DNA of 61,925 nucleotides from Bacteroidota bacterium. Lineage in GTDB: Bacteria > Bacteroidota > Bacteroidia > B-17B0 > Aurantibacillaceae. Position numbers and translations under genes: made by a program. Of the stretch, positions 1 through 9,286 are shown piece by piece (position 1 is the first letter of the stretch; each line of letters begins with the position of its first letter). The stretch lies in the NCBI GenBank assembly GCA_021323535.1, contig JAJONO010000021.1, positions 1 to 61,925 on the forward strand. Reading direction: 5' to 3'. The notes beneath the pieces are model-generated. The model saw only the letters and a program-made list of their open reading frames with translations. It was not told where the DNA came from and ran no database searches.

Positions 1-885
1 GACATTTTAAAATTCATCAATTGCAATACGGTATCTGTTAACGAAGGAAACGCAGGCGCTAATCAAACATGGAACTTCAGTAATCTGATTTCTTCGAACG
101 ATACGATCACAGAATGGATGGTTCTTCCCTCAACTGTTCCGAATGCATCTTTATATCCATCTTCAAATCTTGTAGAAAAATATTCTGATGGAAGATATGT
201 CTTCATAGACAAAACAACCACACAGAATCTTTTAGTTGGATATTCTGAAACAAATCTTGATATTAAATATCCCGACCCTGTTTTATCGGCTCAGCGTCCG
301 GTTACATTCGGAAGCATATTCACCGACACATTTACTTCGAATTTTGTGGCCAATTCGTATAATTTCAGTGGAGGAGGAACAGTTACTATTAACGCTGATG
401 CTTATGGAACATTAATTCTTCCCAATGGAACATATTCGAATGTGTTACGAATCAGCACAACACAAATTCAGGTAGACACATTGATACAATTTGCAATAAC
501 ATCTACTACAACTATTAAGATTACAACCTGGTTCGACGCCAATCATAATTCAGCGCTTCTGAAAATAGATTCGGTAGGATCACCTTCTTTCTCGCAAAAA
601 AGAGTGCACTATCTTCTCAGCGAGTCGGCTGTCGGGATAAAAGAAGGAACGCAACAAGAATCGCTGCGTTTTTATCCGAATCCTGCATCGAAAGAAATTA
701 GTATTCATGCTGATGAAAGCGGCGCCTGTGATTTTTATAATGTAGCAGGACAAAAAGTAAAAACAGTACAACTCGAAAGAGGCGTGAATAAGATTACAAT
801 TTCAGAACTGGAAAGCGGGAAATATTATATGTTGCAACATGAAAAAAGTAAAAACCACATAGGAGTGTTGTTAATTTACGAATAA
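1..885 (+). CDS. T9SS-sorted secreted protein, 3' part only
   Basis: The reading frame is open from base 1, so the 5' end lies outside the window. The visible part (about 294 residues) is a beta-rich, Thr/Ser/Asn-rich extracellular-type sequence. The last ~75 residues are a type A T9SS sorting domain: the RFYPNPAS motif, a short beta-sandwich with the NVAGQKV strand, and a final GKYYM..HEKSK segment. Such domains direct export through the type IX system and are removed or anchored at the cell surface. The N-terminal visible stretch (GANQTWNFSNL) is typical of Bacteroidota surface proteins of unknown function. No catalytic motif is recognisable, so only the secretion route is assigned. Confidence 0.85.
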   Translation, partial: DILKFINCNTVSVNEGNAGANQTWNFSNLISSNDTITEWMVLPSTVPNASLYPSSNLVEKYSDGRYVFIDKTTTQNLLVGYSETNLDIKYPDPVLSAQRPVTFGSIFTDTFTSNFVANSYNFSGGGTVTINADAYGTLILPNGTYSNVLRISTTQIQVDTLIQFAITSTTTIKITTWFDANHNSALLKIDSVGSPSFSQKRVHYLLSESAVGIKEGTQQESLRFYPNPASKEISIHADESGACDFYNVAGQKVKTVQLERGVNKITISELESGKYYMLQHEKSKNHIGVLLIYE

Positions 886-951
886 CAATGTATTTATTGA
901 GGAATTTACTTTGCAATGCAGATTCTGTTTGCTACATTGTATATATTTCTC

Positions 952-1359
952 ATGAAGCGCGTCGAATTTTCCCATGCGATCGTTACTTATGAGCCTCCTT
1001 TCGTTGTGCTTACAATTAAAGAAGGCGCTCAGCTCGACATTGCCGAAATGAGAGAAGCCATGAAGGCCTGTGAAGCGGTGGCGGGGAATAGGCCCTATTT
1101 ATTGATATCCGATGCCAGGGTTCACCTCAGTATTACTCCGGAAGCGCGCAAACTTGCGGCAGATATAAAAGAATCTCCTAACTTAAGAGCAAACGCGGTC
1201 CTTGTCAATAATCTGGCAGTAAGGATCACCGCTAATTTTTTTGTGAAATTTAACCAGCCTCATTTTAAATACAGGGTGTTTAATGATAAAAGAAAAGCTG
1301 AGGAATGGCTCCTTAAATTTGACCCGGCAAAAACACCTGTTCAGCATTTAAGGCAATAA
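952..1359 (+). CDS. STAS/SpoIIAA-like domain protein (DUF7793-like)
   Basis: A small soluble protein of about 135 residues. It resembles a Bacteroidota STAS-like family with a beta strand (VVLTIKEG), an amphipathic helix (AEMREAMKACEAV), a YLLISDAR strand and a C-terminal RVFNDKRKAEEWL helix. I chose ATG 952 because family similarity begins at KRVEF. The upstream in-frame ATG at 916 would add 12 hydrophobic residues. The family has no assigned biochemical role; related folds act as anti-anti-sigma proteins. Its 3' end overlaps the convergent response-regulator gene by 19 bp. Three SpoIIE-type phosphatases lie elsewhere in the window, so a partner-switching role is possible but unproven. Confidence 0.75.
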   Translation: MKRVEFSHAIVTYEPPFVVLTIKEGAQLDIAEMREAMKACEAVAGNRPYLLISDARVHLSITPEARKLAADIKESPNLRANAVLVNNLAVRITANFFVKFNQPHFKYRVFNDKRKAEEWLLKFDPAKTPVQHLRQ

Positions 1360-2027
1360 CCGCTTCCGTGAATATTTTCTATGATGATGCCTTTATCTGC
1401 TTCGAGATATTTTCTGAGTTTTACAATGTAAACATCCATACTTCTTCCGGCAAAGTAATCATCGGTCTTCCATATCTTTTGTAGTAAAGTAGATTTTGAC
1501 ACAACCTTGTTCCTGTTTTGCAATAATAAATTAAGAAGGTCGGATTCTTTTGGCGAAAGTTTATTCTGCGTCCCTGAGCTGTGACTTAACAAACGCATCT
1601 GGTGGGCGTATGTAAATTCAGAGAAAGAAAGTTCTTTTTCTTCAATGATCTCAGTTGAAGAACTTCTTTTAAGAATGACACTTAATTTTAGAAGCAACAG
1701 TTCGGTATCAAAAGGTTTGATAATGTAATCGTCGGCCCCCAGTTTATATCCCTTAAGCATATCTTCGCGCATTGATCTTGCAGTGAGGAAAAGTACCGGA
1801 ACATGCGGATTTGTTTTGCGTATTTCTTCTACTAACGTGAAGCCATCCATTTTGGGCATCATTACATCAATAATACAAAGATCAAAATTATTTTTATGGA
1901 ACTGCGAAAGCCCCATTAGCCCATCTTCGCACCAGTTTACCGAAAAACCATTCATCTGAAGGTAATCGCGCATAACAATGCCGAAATTTTTTTCATCTTC
2001 CACCAGCAGTATGTTAGCCTTTTGCAT
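1341..2027 (-). CDS. OmpR/PhoB-family response regulator
   Basis: A complete 228-residue regulator. The receiver domain (about 1-118) has the acidic pair E10/D11, phospho-acceptor D54 in IIDVMMPKMDGF, T82 and K104 in IIKPFD. The C-terminal winged helix (about 128-228) ends in the family pattern RSMDVYIVKLRKYL...GSGYCL. Its start overlaps the end of the upstream sensor kinase gene by 14 bp, so the two are co-transcribed and probably translationally coupled. The kinase is its expected phosphodonor. A phased TTTAAC repeat array upstream of the kinase is the obvious candidate binding site for this regulator. Confidence 0.95.
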   Translation of the reverse strand: MQKANILLVEDEKNFGIVMRDYLQMNGFSVNWCEDGLMGLSQFHKNNFDLCIIDVMMPKMDGFTLVEEIRKTNPHVPVLFLTARSMREDMLKGYKLGADDYIIKPFDTELLLLKLSVILKRSSSTEIIEEKELSFSEFTYAHQMRLLSHSSGTQNKLSPKESDLLNLLLQNRNKVVSKSTLLQKIWKTDDYFAGRSMDVYIVKLRKYLEADKGIIIENIHGSGYCLKC

Positions 2028-3564
2028 ATGGTAATGTTATAATAAATTCAGATCCTTTGTGTAATTCGCTGGTAACTGAAATGTTTCCACCAAACAGCTC
2101 TACAGTTTGTTTTACATAACTTAAACCAATTCCAAAGCCTTTTGTTGTATGAAGATCCTTTTCGGTGACCCTGAAAAACTTATCAAAGATAAAACGCTGG
2201 TGTTCTTTGCTTATACCTATGCCGTTATCTTTTACAGAAAGAATAATTTTATCGCCGGAGTTCCTTGTTGAAATGTCAATTTTAATTTCGTGCTCGTTGT
2301 ATTTGATGGCATTATCAATAAGATTTGATAACACATTCATAAAATGAAACCTGTCTACTTTCGCGAACATATTTTTCGCTTCGGGTGATTGATTTAATTT
2401 TACGTGTTTCGAATTCAGAAGCGACGCGTTCTGCATAATACTTTCTGAAATAATATCGTGGATATTATAAACCTGTGGAGTAAAGATCTGTTGTTCTTTT
2501 TCGAGAAGAGATAATTCAAATACTTTTTCAATATGATTATTCAGCTTCTTATTTTCTTCTTCAATAATACCTGTGTATTGCTTAATGTTTTGCTGGTTAC
2601 TGTAATCAGCCGCCGAACTTATGTTTGAATTTGCCAGCGAAATGGTTGCCAGTGGCGTTTTTAGTTCATGGGTAAGATTATTAATAAAATCATTTTTGTA
2701 CTGGTTCAGTTTTTGTTCCGTCAGCATTTTCCGATAGAGTAATAAAATAACAGTTATGAGGAGAAGTGTTACAAATAAACTAAGAACGATAACACCAATG
2801 GCTTTTGTGAAAATGTAGTTGATGGTGGAAGGGTAAAATACATTTAGTTTATATCCCTGCGCTACGATATCTTTTGTAAACATGGGAACAATAATGGCAG
2901 CTGAAGGAACATACCCAGGAGTTTTAAAAATGATCTTCCCCTCTCTATCTGTAATGGCTGCTTCGGGAGCAAGATCAATTCCTCTTGTATTTAGATTATT
3001 ACCGAGACTTTGTGTCAATTCATTGAAATTAACGCGCTCTTCTATTTTCAGATTTTTTGGTTGCGACTGATAAACTATTTTTTTAAGCAACTGCTCATAG
3101 TTTTTCATCTTTGTTTTAATTTTTTTAATCTGCGGTTTGGGATTCACTTCCGTTACAGATTTAATCACACTTACCTGTTGATTGTTGTTTTCATCTGAAG
3201 AAATGGCGTAAGCAGTCGTTGTCACTTCGTTATTATCTGAACTGTGAACGAATACATTTTTGTCGCCATTATTAACGATCACTTTAACTTGTGATTTATG
3301 AATTTTATTATTCTGTTTTTTATTGAAATTAGGTTTCCTCATTGGCAATTCAGACTCGATCAATGTATCCAGGCTGGTTATAAGTAATTTCGAATCTTCT
3401 TTTTGCTCGATGCTTGCAAGACTTTCCAATGCAGCTTGCCGTGTGTTCGCGTCAAGAAAACGTTTTTCCTGCTTAATGGCATAAAACAGCCACATGCCCT
3501 GCATGCTTAATAAGCCCAATAGAGAAAATGCAATAATATATACGCTGCGTTTGTCCTTAAACAC
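2014..3564 (-). CDS. Membrane sensor histidine kinase
   Basis: A 516-residue kinase. It has a transmembrane helix at about 9-29, a ~220-residue periplasmic sensor rich in Lys and Asn, a second helix at about 252-277, a dimerisation/phosphoacceptor domain with H299 in THELKTPLA, and an HATPase domain with the N box (NLIDNAIKYN), G1 (DNGIGI) and G2 (GFGIGL) motifs. The sensor part contains an EAAITDREGKIIFKTPGY segment but no recognised ligand domain. The start codon is GTG (complement of 3562-3564). A TAAATTTG -7 box on the minus strand at 3569-3576 ends only 5 nt from it, implying a leaderless message. It forms an operon with the overlapping response regulator. Confidence 0.93.
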   Translation of the reverse strand: MFKDKRSVYIIAFSLLGLLSMQGMWLFYAIKQEKRFLDANTRQAALESLASIEQKEDSKLLITSLDTLIESELPMRKPNFNKKQNNKIHKSQVKVIVNNGDKNVFVHSSDNNEVTTTAYAISSDENNNQQVSVIKSVTEVNPKPQIKKIKTKMKNYEQLLKKIVYQSQPKNLKIEERVNFNELTQSLGNNLNTRGIDLAPEAAITDREGKIIFKTPGYVPSAAIIVPMFTKDIVAQGYKLNVFYPSTINYIFTKAIGVIVLSLFVTLLLITVILLLYRKMLTEQKLNQYKNDFINNLTHELKTPLATISLANSNISSAADYSNQQNIKQYTGIIEEENKKLNNHIEKVFELSLLEKEQQIFTPQVYNIHDIISESIMQNASLLNSKHVKLNQSPEAKNMFAKVDRFHFMNVLSNLIDNAIKYNEHEIKIDISTRNSGDKIILSVKDNGIGISKEHQRFIFDKFFRVTEKDLHTTKGFGIGLSYVKQTVELFGGNISVTSELHKGSEFIITLPYAKG

Positions 3565-3571
3565 AGTTCAA

Positions 3572-3640
3572 ATTTAACAAAGCCTTAACTACCAAAACCA
3601 ACTTTAACTTTTCTTTAACAGGCTTTAACCAGGCTTTAAC
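3572..3640. promoter_or_regulatory. Helically phased TTTAAC direct-repeat array
   Basis: CTTTAAC occurs four times, starting at 3602, 3613, 3623 and 3634 (steps of 11, 10 and 11 bp). Two weaker copies start at 3572 (aTTTAAC) and 3583 (cCTTAAC). About one copy per DNA turn on the same face is the layout of OmpR/PhoB-family binding sites. The array fills the space between the kinase/regulator operon, whose -7 box lies at 3569-3576 on the minus strand, and the divergent T9SS gene. Binding by the adjacent response regulator is inferred. Confidence 0.7.
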
Positions 3641-3662
3641 CAAAGGTCGTTGGTAGTCAAAG

Positions 3663-3670
3663 TAATTTTG
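3663..3670 (+). promoter_or_regulatory. -7 box TAATTTTG
   Basis: This is a perfect match to the Bacteroidota housekeeping TAnnTTTG element, 31 nt upstream of ATG 3702 and directly after the phased repeat array. No good -33 TTG is visible at the usual distance, which fits a promoter needing an activator bound in the array. Confidence 0.6.
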
Positions 3671-3701
3671 TGTGATAAACCAACAATTAAAAATAAGAAT
3701 T

Positions 3702-4472
3702 ATGAAAACAACCATTATTACATGCGCACTTGTTCTCGGTGCAACGCTGCTTTCGGCGCAAGACAACAGTAAAAAAGAAACAAAGGTCCGTATCAAGAAA
3801 ATAGAGAACATTAACGGAGTTGAAAAAGTTACCGATACCACTTATACCACAACAGATGCTTCTGTAATTGATGCCAGTAATGGACAAGTACAGGTAATAA
3901 ATGTTGGTGATGGAAAAGAAGCTAACGTTGTGATAGTAAAAAGCCACAGTGGTGATGATAAAGCAGATGCCCGTGTTATAACTCGTACCGCCTCTGATGT
4001 AAAAGATATTGACGCTGAAATTGAAAAGGCGTTAAATGAAGCGGGAATTGATCCCAATGCAAAAGGTACAAAGAAGATAGTTGTGATCAATGAAGACCAC
4101 GATTCAAAAAGCGGGGAAAAGAGAACTAAAAAGTTTGTTTTTGTAACCGCTAATCTCAGCGATGCTTCTGAGGGCGAATGTAAAAAAGCGGGAATTAAAC
4201 CGGCTCCGGAAAAACTAGTTATTGAAGACATGAATTGTATGCCGAATCCTTCGAATGGAAAATTCAATTTAAAATTCTCTGGTCCTGATAAAAGTAACGC
4301 CGATATTACTATTAAGGACATTAACGGTAAGGTGGTGTATACCGAATTGGTAAAGAACTTCAGCGGGTCCTACAACAAAGAAATAAATATTGATAACAAC
4401 GCCAAAGGAATTTATTTTGTTACTATTACACAGGGAACAAAAGCAACGACCAAGAAATTAGTAGTTGAATAA
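3702..4472 (+). CDS. Secreted T9SS type A protein under two-component control
   Basis: A 256-residue protein with a clear signal peptide (MKTTIITCALVLGATLLSAQ). The middle is charged and Lys/Asp/Thr-rich with two repeats of a VIV(K/I)...H/ED pattern. The C-terminal T9SS sorting domain runs from MNCMPNPSNGKFNL to the end (TKKLVVE). ATG 3702 is chosen because it begins the signal peptide; the GTG at 3672 would add an unlikely extension. The gene is divergent from the histidine kinase operon across the phased repeat array, so it is the likely main target of that system. Its low-complexity middle (KVRIKKIENINGVEKVTDT) resembles Bacteroidota envelope-stress-type proteins, but no function can be assigned. 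Confidence 0.85.
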   Translation: MKTTIITCALVLGATLLSAQDNSKKETKVRIKKIENINGVEKVTDTTYTTTDASVIDASNGQVQVINVGDGKEANVVIVKSHSGDDKADARVITRTASDVKDIDAEIEKALNEAGIDPNAKGTKKIVVINEDHDSKSGEKRTKKFVFVTANLSDASEGECKKAGIKPAPEKLVIEDMNCMPNPSNGKFNLKFSGPDKSNADITIKDINGKVVYTELVKNFSGSYNKEINIDNNAKGIYFVTITQGTKATTKKLVVE

Positions 4473-4492
4473 TCACTATTATAAGCCTGATA

Positions 4493-4537
4493 ACTTCGTC
4501 AAAGTACAAGCCAACTACTTAAGAACTTTGACGAAGT
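4493..4537. repeat. 45-bp hairpin element, copy 1
   Basis: Perfect 13-bp inverted arms ACTTCGTCAAAGT (4493-4505) and ACTTTGACGAAGT (4525-4537) flank a 19-nt loop, just after the stop codon at 4472. A second copy lies in opposite orientation at 28665-28709. The reverse complement of this copy matches it at 36 of 45 positions, loop included, so this is a dispersed element rather than a chance terminator. Confidence 0.75.
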
Positions 4538-4565
4538 CAAGACAATATATTGATATTAGATTACC

Positions 4566-4604
4566 AAAAAAAGACCGGCTGCTGCAATGGCCGGCCTTTT
4601 TTTA
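4566..4604. terminator. Bidirectional rho-independent terminator
   Basis: A CCGGC/GCCGG stem extended by G-C and A-T pairs (one A-C mismatch) has A-runs before it and T-runs after it. It sits between the convergent T9SS gene (ends 4472) and the SpoIIE phosphatase gene (stop at 4614, minus strand) and can serve both. Confidence 0.8.
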
Positions 4605-4613
4605 TTAGAAAAA

Positions 4614-6956
4614 TCAAATTCTTATTCCTATCACAAGAATATCATCTACCTGGTCGTTGTTTCCTTTCCAGGTATTAAAGGCAGAGAAGAGTTGCGGTTC
4701 TATATCCTTCATTGGAAGATCGGAAACTTCAATCAATTTTTTGGAAAAATTCTTAAGCATAAATTTTTTCCCATTAGCGCCGCCAAACTGATCGGCATAA
4801 CCATCGGTGAACATAAACAAGCAATCGTTTTTCTGAAGTTGAATGCTGTTATTGGTAAACAATTTTTTATCGGCCGTATCAATTCCACCAATGGCAAATT
4901 TATTGGCCTTAATCTCAATGAGCTCTTTGTTTCTAACGATCCATAATGGTCTCATTGCTCCCGAATACTGCAGAGAATTTTTATGCAGGTCAAATGTACA
5001 AAGGGCAATATCCATTCCGTCGCGTGTTTCAGAATTATCCTGATCCTGTTTCAAGGCATAACGAACACCCTTATTTAATTCGTTCAGCACAATATCGGGT
5101 TGTGAAATACCTCTTTCAGTAATGATCCTGGTAAGTTGTTCCATGCCAATCATGCTCATGAAAGCTCCTGGAACACCGTGGCCAGTACAATCTGCTACAG
5201 CAATTGTTACAAGATTATCTTTTTGAAAGAACGCGTAAAAATCTCCGCTCACTACATCTTTTGGATTGTATAACACAAATGAGTCGTTAAACACAGTATA
5301 AATGTTTTGTTTCGGTGGAAGAATAGCCTGTTGAATACGTTTAGCGTATTGAATACTATCTACAATTTCCTTTTTCTGACTGGCGATTTCGTCGCGGTTG
5401 GCTTCAATTTCATTAAAGGCGGATTGTAACTTAATATTGCTTTGTTGTTTGATACGGTAACGGTTGTAAATCAGAAAAGCCACAACAAGTAACAAGCCTA
5501 AACCAATAAGGAGCATGTTTTGCTGAAGCGATTTTACTTTCAGTTGTTTCTCATTTACTTCTTTATCCTTGTTGAGTATCGCGATTTGATTCTCTTTCTT
5601 TTCTGTATTGTAGCGTGTTTCCAGTTCGGCAACTTTATCGGCGCTTTCTTTCTGGAAAACTGAATCTTTAGCGGAGATATATTTCTGATAAAATTCCACC
5701 GATTGCTTGTAATTGCCCGCATCATTAAATACATCGGCAAGGTTCTTAAAAGTATTTATTACAGCACCTCTGTCTTCAACTGTTTTGGCCAGCGCTAAAG
5801 CTTTTTCGTAAAAGGCAATTGACTTTGAAAAGTTTTTCATTTTAAGATATAGCGAACCTGCATGCTGGTAGCACATAATAAGTCCGTTCTGGTCCTCCAT
5901 CCGTTCTTTGATTTCTAAGGCTTCGATAAGGCTCTTTTCCGCTAAAGGATATTCATTTCTTTGGGCGTGAACGTAAACGAGATTAGCGAGCACATCACTG
6001 TAGAAGCGCAAGTCCTTCAACTCTAAAAAAGTTTGCTTGGCGCCTAACAGCTTTGGAAGAGCCTTTTCAAAATTATCTCTTTCAAGATAGATCGAAGCAA
6101 TGTTGAATCTAACATTTCCGAGATATAATTTATAATCAATTTCTTCCAGGAGTTTTTCAGCGCTCAGGAAATAGTTAAGGGCCTTATCTTTATTTCCCAT
6201 TTCGTAATATACTGTTCCGGTATTTACTTCGCAGCCGGCGTATTCTTTTTTATTCTTTAATTTCTCGTATATTTTTTGCGCGTGCTGGTAAGATGTAAGC
6301 GCACTGGCAAAGTCGGTACTGGTTCGGTAACAAGAGCCTATCTGATTATAAATGCTCGCCATCTTGTCTGAATCATTCAATGATCTATAACATTCGAAGG
6401 ATTCATTAAAAGGGTCCATGGCTTTTTTATGTTCACCCATGAAATAAAAAGTTCTGGCGGTCATATACTGATTAAGGGCATGATCTCTTGTGAGTTTTTG
6501 CGATTTTGAAATTGCCGAGGCCTGCTTAAAATAGCTTAAGGCTTCCGTCATTTTGTTCTGCATGCCAAACACCTGGCCCATTGCTCTGAAAGCTTTACAC
6601 TGATCACTGTAGGATTCTGCCAGCTTGTATTTTGAGAGTGAAAGTTTGTATTCGGCAAGGGCTTTATCAAAATTTCTGTTACTTAACCAATGCTGTCCTA
6701 CTAAATAATGATAATCGCCCTCGTACTTTTTATTGGGGGAAGAATAAGCTATTTTTTCAATTTCCCCCAGATAAGGATTAGATAAAAATGTACTGTCTTT
6801 TGTGGACAGATCACAGATTTTAATGAGGACAGAAATTCTTGCTGTATCTTTTTTTGATTTTAAAACCTGTACAAGACTGTCTTTTGTATCCGCAAAAAAA
6901 TGCAACGATGCAATTAAAAGTAGACAGGTGAATACTTTACGGAAATTTAAATTCAT
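4614..6956 (-). CDS. TPR-repeat membrane protein with SpoIIE-type PP2C phosphatase domain
   Basis: A 780-residue protein. It has a signal peptide (1-22), an array of tetratricopeptide repeats (about 80-430), a coiled coil (about 435-478), one transmembrane helix (about 480-498), a second short coiled coil, and a cytoplasmic PP2C/SpoIIE Ser/Thr phosphatase domain (about 545-780). The metal-binding signature is intact: SGDF (570-573), ADCTGHG (588-594), RDGMDIAL, TDGYADQFGG and a final QVDDI. The topology is sensor TPRs outside, phosphatase inside. This architecture is common in Bacteroidota, but its phosphoprotein substrates are mostly unknown; STAS-type proteins are the classical ones. The start gives a clean signal peptide, and the gene ends at a shared terminator. 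Confidence 0.93.
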   Translation of the reverse strand: MNLNFRKVFTCLLLIASLHFFADTKDSLVQVLKSKKDTARISVLIKICDLSTKDSTFLSNPYLGEIEKIAYSSPNKKYEGDYHYLVGQHWLSNRNFDKALAEYKLSLSKYKLAESYSDQCKAFRAMGQVFGMQNKMTEALSYFKQASAISKSQKLTRDHALNQYMTARTFYFMGEHKKAMDPFNESFECYRSLNDSDKMASIYNQIGSCYRTSTDFASALTSYQHAQKIYEKLKNKKEYAGCEVNTGTVYYEMGNKDKALNYFLSAEKLLEEIDYKLYLGNVRFNIASIYLERDNFEKALPKLLGAKQTFLELKDLRFYSDVLANLVYVHAQRNEYPLAEKSLIEALEIKERMEDQNGLIMCYQHAGSLYLKMKNFSKSIAFYEKALALAKTVEDRGAVINTFKNLADVFNDAGNYKQSVEFYQKYISAKDSVFQKESADKVAELETRYNTEKKENQIAILNKDKEVNEKQLKVKSLQQNMLLIGLGLLLVVAFLIYNRYRIKQQSNIKLQSAFNEIEANRDEIASQKKEIVDSIQYAKRIQQAILPPKQNIYTVFNDSFVLYNPKDVVSGDFYAFFQKDNLVTIAVADCTGHGVPGAFMSMIGMEQLTRIITERGISQPDIVLNELNKGVRYALKQDQDNSETRDGMDIALCTFDLHKNSLQYSGAMRPLWIVRNKELIEIKANKFAIGGIDTADKKLFTNNSIQLQKNDCLFMFTDGYADQFGGANGKKFMLKNFSKKLIEVSDLPMKDIEPQLFSAFNTWKGNNDQVDDILVIGIRI

Positions 6957-7011
6957 AATATTGCTAAGATAACATTTTTAGCAATAGACGGCAGATGTCA
7001 AATAAGTTCTT

Positions 7012-7788
7012 TCAGGGTTTAATTTTAAATGAGGTATGCACAAAACTTGTACTTGATCGTATATTCACCTGTTTGCCATTAAGAGTTTGAACATTGTCGT
7101 TGGCAAATTTCAGACTGATATATCCGGTGCCCGTATTTACCGCGCTAAGCTCGTTGCCGGTAAAAGTGATTTTTGTTGCATTGCCCGCTACGTACTTTGG
7201 AAATACAAATGTTCCGCCTGGACCAATAACAAAAGCTTCTACAAAATCGCAATCGCTTGTTCCTGAAAGGCTGATGTTAAAACCGGCGGTCTTACTTACA
7301 GAATCGGGAATAGCTGCTGCATAATTGGGAAACGAAGGAAATGTAGTTGTATGGGTAAATACTGTTGTTGTAAAATTGGGACTTCCACTCACCGACCAGG
7401 TGTAGGGAGCCATAAAGTTTGAGCTTGCTGTATCGTTATAAAAATAGTTGGAGGAACCAGAATGATTGGCGAGAACAACATTGTTGAGCATAACCTGGCC
7501 CATGTTCATATAACCGCCGGGCATTTCATTAACAACTAATTGATTGGATAAAAATGCCTGCGCATTGGTAAATGCTGATAAATACGCGCCCATAAATTTT
7601 ACATTGGGCTTAATCATTTCAAAAATGGCATTATAGGAAGCTGGTCCTGATCCATTATTCCCGCCCCCACCCGTGGTTGATCCGCCCCCACCTCCGCCGG
7701 TATTAGTCGGTTCGGGATCCTTGTCTTTTTTCTTGCAGGAAGTTATTGCAAGTGTAGCAGCAAAAAGAAACAGAATGATTTTTTTCAT
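7012..7788 (-). CDS. Secreted lipoprotein of unknown function
   Basis: A 258-residue protein with a lipobox: a hydrophobic N-terminus ending LAITSC, so C18 would be the acylated residue. KKKDKDPEP follows, then a Gly/Thr/Asn-rich linker at about 30-50. The remainder is beta-rich with many Asn, Thr and Ser, ending in a basic FKIKP. No enzyme motif was recognised. It is probably periplasmic or surface-exposed and membrane-anchored. It lies downstream of the SUI1 gene on the same strand with a 30-bp gap, so it could be read through from that transcript. Confidence 0.75.
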   Translation of the reverse strand: MKKIILFLFAATLAITSCKKKDKDPEPTNTGGGGGGSTTGGGGNNGSGPASYNAIFEMIKPNVKFMGAYLSAFTNAQAFLSNQLVVNEMPGGYMNMGQVMLNNVVLANHSGSSNYFYNDTASSNFMAPYTWSVSGSPNFTTTVFTHTTTFPSFPNYAAAIPDSVSKTAGFNISLSGTSDCDFVEAFVIGPGGTFVFPKYVAGNATKITFTGNELSAVNTGTGYISLKFANDNVQTLNGKQVNIRSSTSFVHTSFKIKP

Positions 7789-7818
7789 GATATAAGAAAT
7801 TTAAATGAATACATTTAA

Positions 7819-8160
7819 TTATCCTCCGGCTTTTTTTGCTTTATAACCTTCTTTGATAAGTAATACAATAATTTTATCGCGATGATCTCCCTGGATAAGA
7901 ATCTCTTTTTCTTTTACGCTCCCGCCAACTCCACATTTTTGTTTGAGCATTTTTCCTAAGCTCTCAAGATCTGAATCAGCCCCCACAAAGCCTGTTACCC
8001 TGCTAAGCATTTTTCCACCGCCTAAACGGTCGAGATAGACTTTTAATTGTTGCTGACCGGGATCTAAAGTTTCTTCATTATCTGAACTTTCCTGTTCGAA
8101 TTTAAAATCGGGATTGGTGCTGTAAACAATGTTAACCCTGTTTTTATCTTTCTTACTCAT
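7819..8160 (-). CDS. yciH: SUI1/eIF1-family translation factor (YciH-like)
   Basis: A 113-residue protein with an acidic N-terminal extension and a C-terminal SUI1 domain (about 38-113). It shows the family pattern [19 protein letters not shown], the [20 protein letters not shown] core and the [12 protein letters not shown] strand. Bacterial homologues bind the small ribosomal subunit and resemble eukaryotic start-codon selection factor eIF1; their physiological role in bacteria is unsettled. The gene begins inside the last codons of the upstream TPR gene (4-bp overlap), implying coupled translation. Confidence 0.93.
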   Translation of the reverse strand: MSKKDKNRVNIVYSTNPDFKFEQESSDNEETLDPGQQQLKVYLDRLGGGKMLSRVTGFVGADSDLESLGKMLKQKCGVGGSVKEKEILIQGDHRDKIIVLLIKEGYKAKKAGG

Positions 8161-9245
8161 GACTTAAATCGGAATACAAATACAGCAGTTAAGATACTAA
8201 GAATTATCAATACGTTCAAAATTACAAAAGTAAAGGGGCCTGAACGTTCTTCCAGGTTATTTGCATAAGTTTCGGTAAAGTCATTTTCATTGTAGGAATC
8301 GCTATTTAATTTGTATAAACTGTCGCTCAGTTTTGTATAATTACTCAACCAGGTAAAGGCTTTTTCAAGATCGTTTTTAGATTTATAATACTCGGATTTT
8401 AGAAGATAGAACTGGGGCCGGGCGGCAATATAATTGTATTTGTCAATGATGCGCCCGGCTTGGTTCAACGATTCTTCTTGCAGTTTCTGTTGTTTTGTTT
8501 TTGAATAAACAAGCGCGAGATTCAGGTAGCTGTCCGCCATTTCCATTTCATTGTTCATCAATTCTTTTGCCTTGATGGAATTCATGCAGTTGGCAATAGC
8601 CTCGTCGTATTCTGACAATTGAATATTGATTACGGCCAGATTATTCTGACACATGGCTTCCAATTCGTAATCATGTCGGTTTTTTGCATTGCGGATCGCT
8701 TTCAGAAAATAGTTTTTTGCAACGGCGGAATTTTTTTCTTCAACGTTTAAAACACCAAGATTTACGAGGCAGTTTCCGGTTTGAACCGGGTTACCTAATT
8801 CGTTGTTAATGTTAAGCGCCTCCAGGTAAGCATTTTCGGCAAGTACGAAACGTTTCATATCGCAGTATATATTTCCAAGGTTAGTCAGGGTCAATGCAAT
8901 TTCTTTTTTATCGGCAATACCTTTGCGTAGTTCAAGCGCTTTTTTATGATAGACGAGTGCCGAAATAAAATCGTGTTTCCTGTAATATAAAATCCCAAGG
9001 AGATTCTGCGATTGGGCCACGTGAAACGGTGATCCGCTTTTAATAGCAAAATGTTCGCACTGTTTGGCGCAATCGAAACTATATTGCGGATTTTTAATTC
9101 GGTTGGAAAATCCTTCACGGTAGTAAAACCCCGCGCGCGATGTATCGTTTTTGAGGTAGTTCGGCAACGTTACTTTCAAATCGGGATCCGATGCAAAACT
9201 GTTTGATAAAATGAGGATAAATAGTATGACAAAATTTCTCTTCAA
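8157..9245 (-). CDS. TPR-repeat protein with C-terminal membrane anchor
   Basis: A protein of about 362 residues with a signal peptide ([19 protein letters not shown]), at least five tetratricopeptide repeats (about 65-270, for example [14 protein letters not shown] and [13 protein letters not shown]) and one C-terminal transmembrane helix followed by FRFKS. I chose the TTG at 9245 over ATG 9263. A TATATTTG -7 box occupies the complement of 9251-9258, so transcription would begin about at the TTG, and the shorter start gives a typical signal peptide. It resembles the TPR half of the kinases and phosphatases common in Bacteroidota but carries no output domain. It is followed by the SUI1 gene with a 4-bp overlap. 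Confidence 0.85.
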   Translation of the reverse strand: MKRNFVILFILILSNSFASDPDLKVTLPNYLKNDTSRAGFYYREGFSNRIKNPQYSFDCAKQCEHFAIKSGSPFHVAQSQNLLGILYYRKHDFISALVYHKKALELRKGIADKKEIALTLTNLGNIYCDMKRFVLAENAYLEALNINNELGNPVQTGNCLVNLGVLNVEEKNSAVAKNYFLKAIRNAKNRHDYELEAMCQNNLAVINIQLSEYDEAIANCMNSIKAKELMNNEMEMADSYLNLALVYSKTKQQKLQEESLNQAGRIIDKYNYIAARPQFYLLKSEYYKSKNDLEKAFTWLSNYTKLSDSLYKLNSDSYNENDFTETYANNLEERSGPFTFVILNVLIILSILTAVFVFRFKS

Positions 9246-9286
9246 GGCGCCAAATATATACATTTAGCAAGCTTAAAATTTTCGTT

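Noticed and set aside
4587-4946. Plus-strand frame over the SpoIIE gene
   Set aside because: It lies antisense to the conserved phosphatase domain, whose motifs are on the minus strand.
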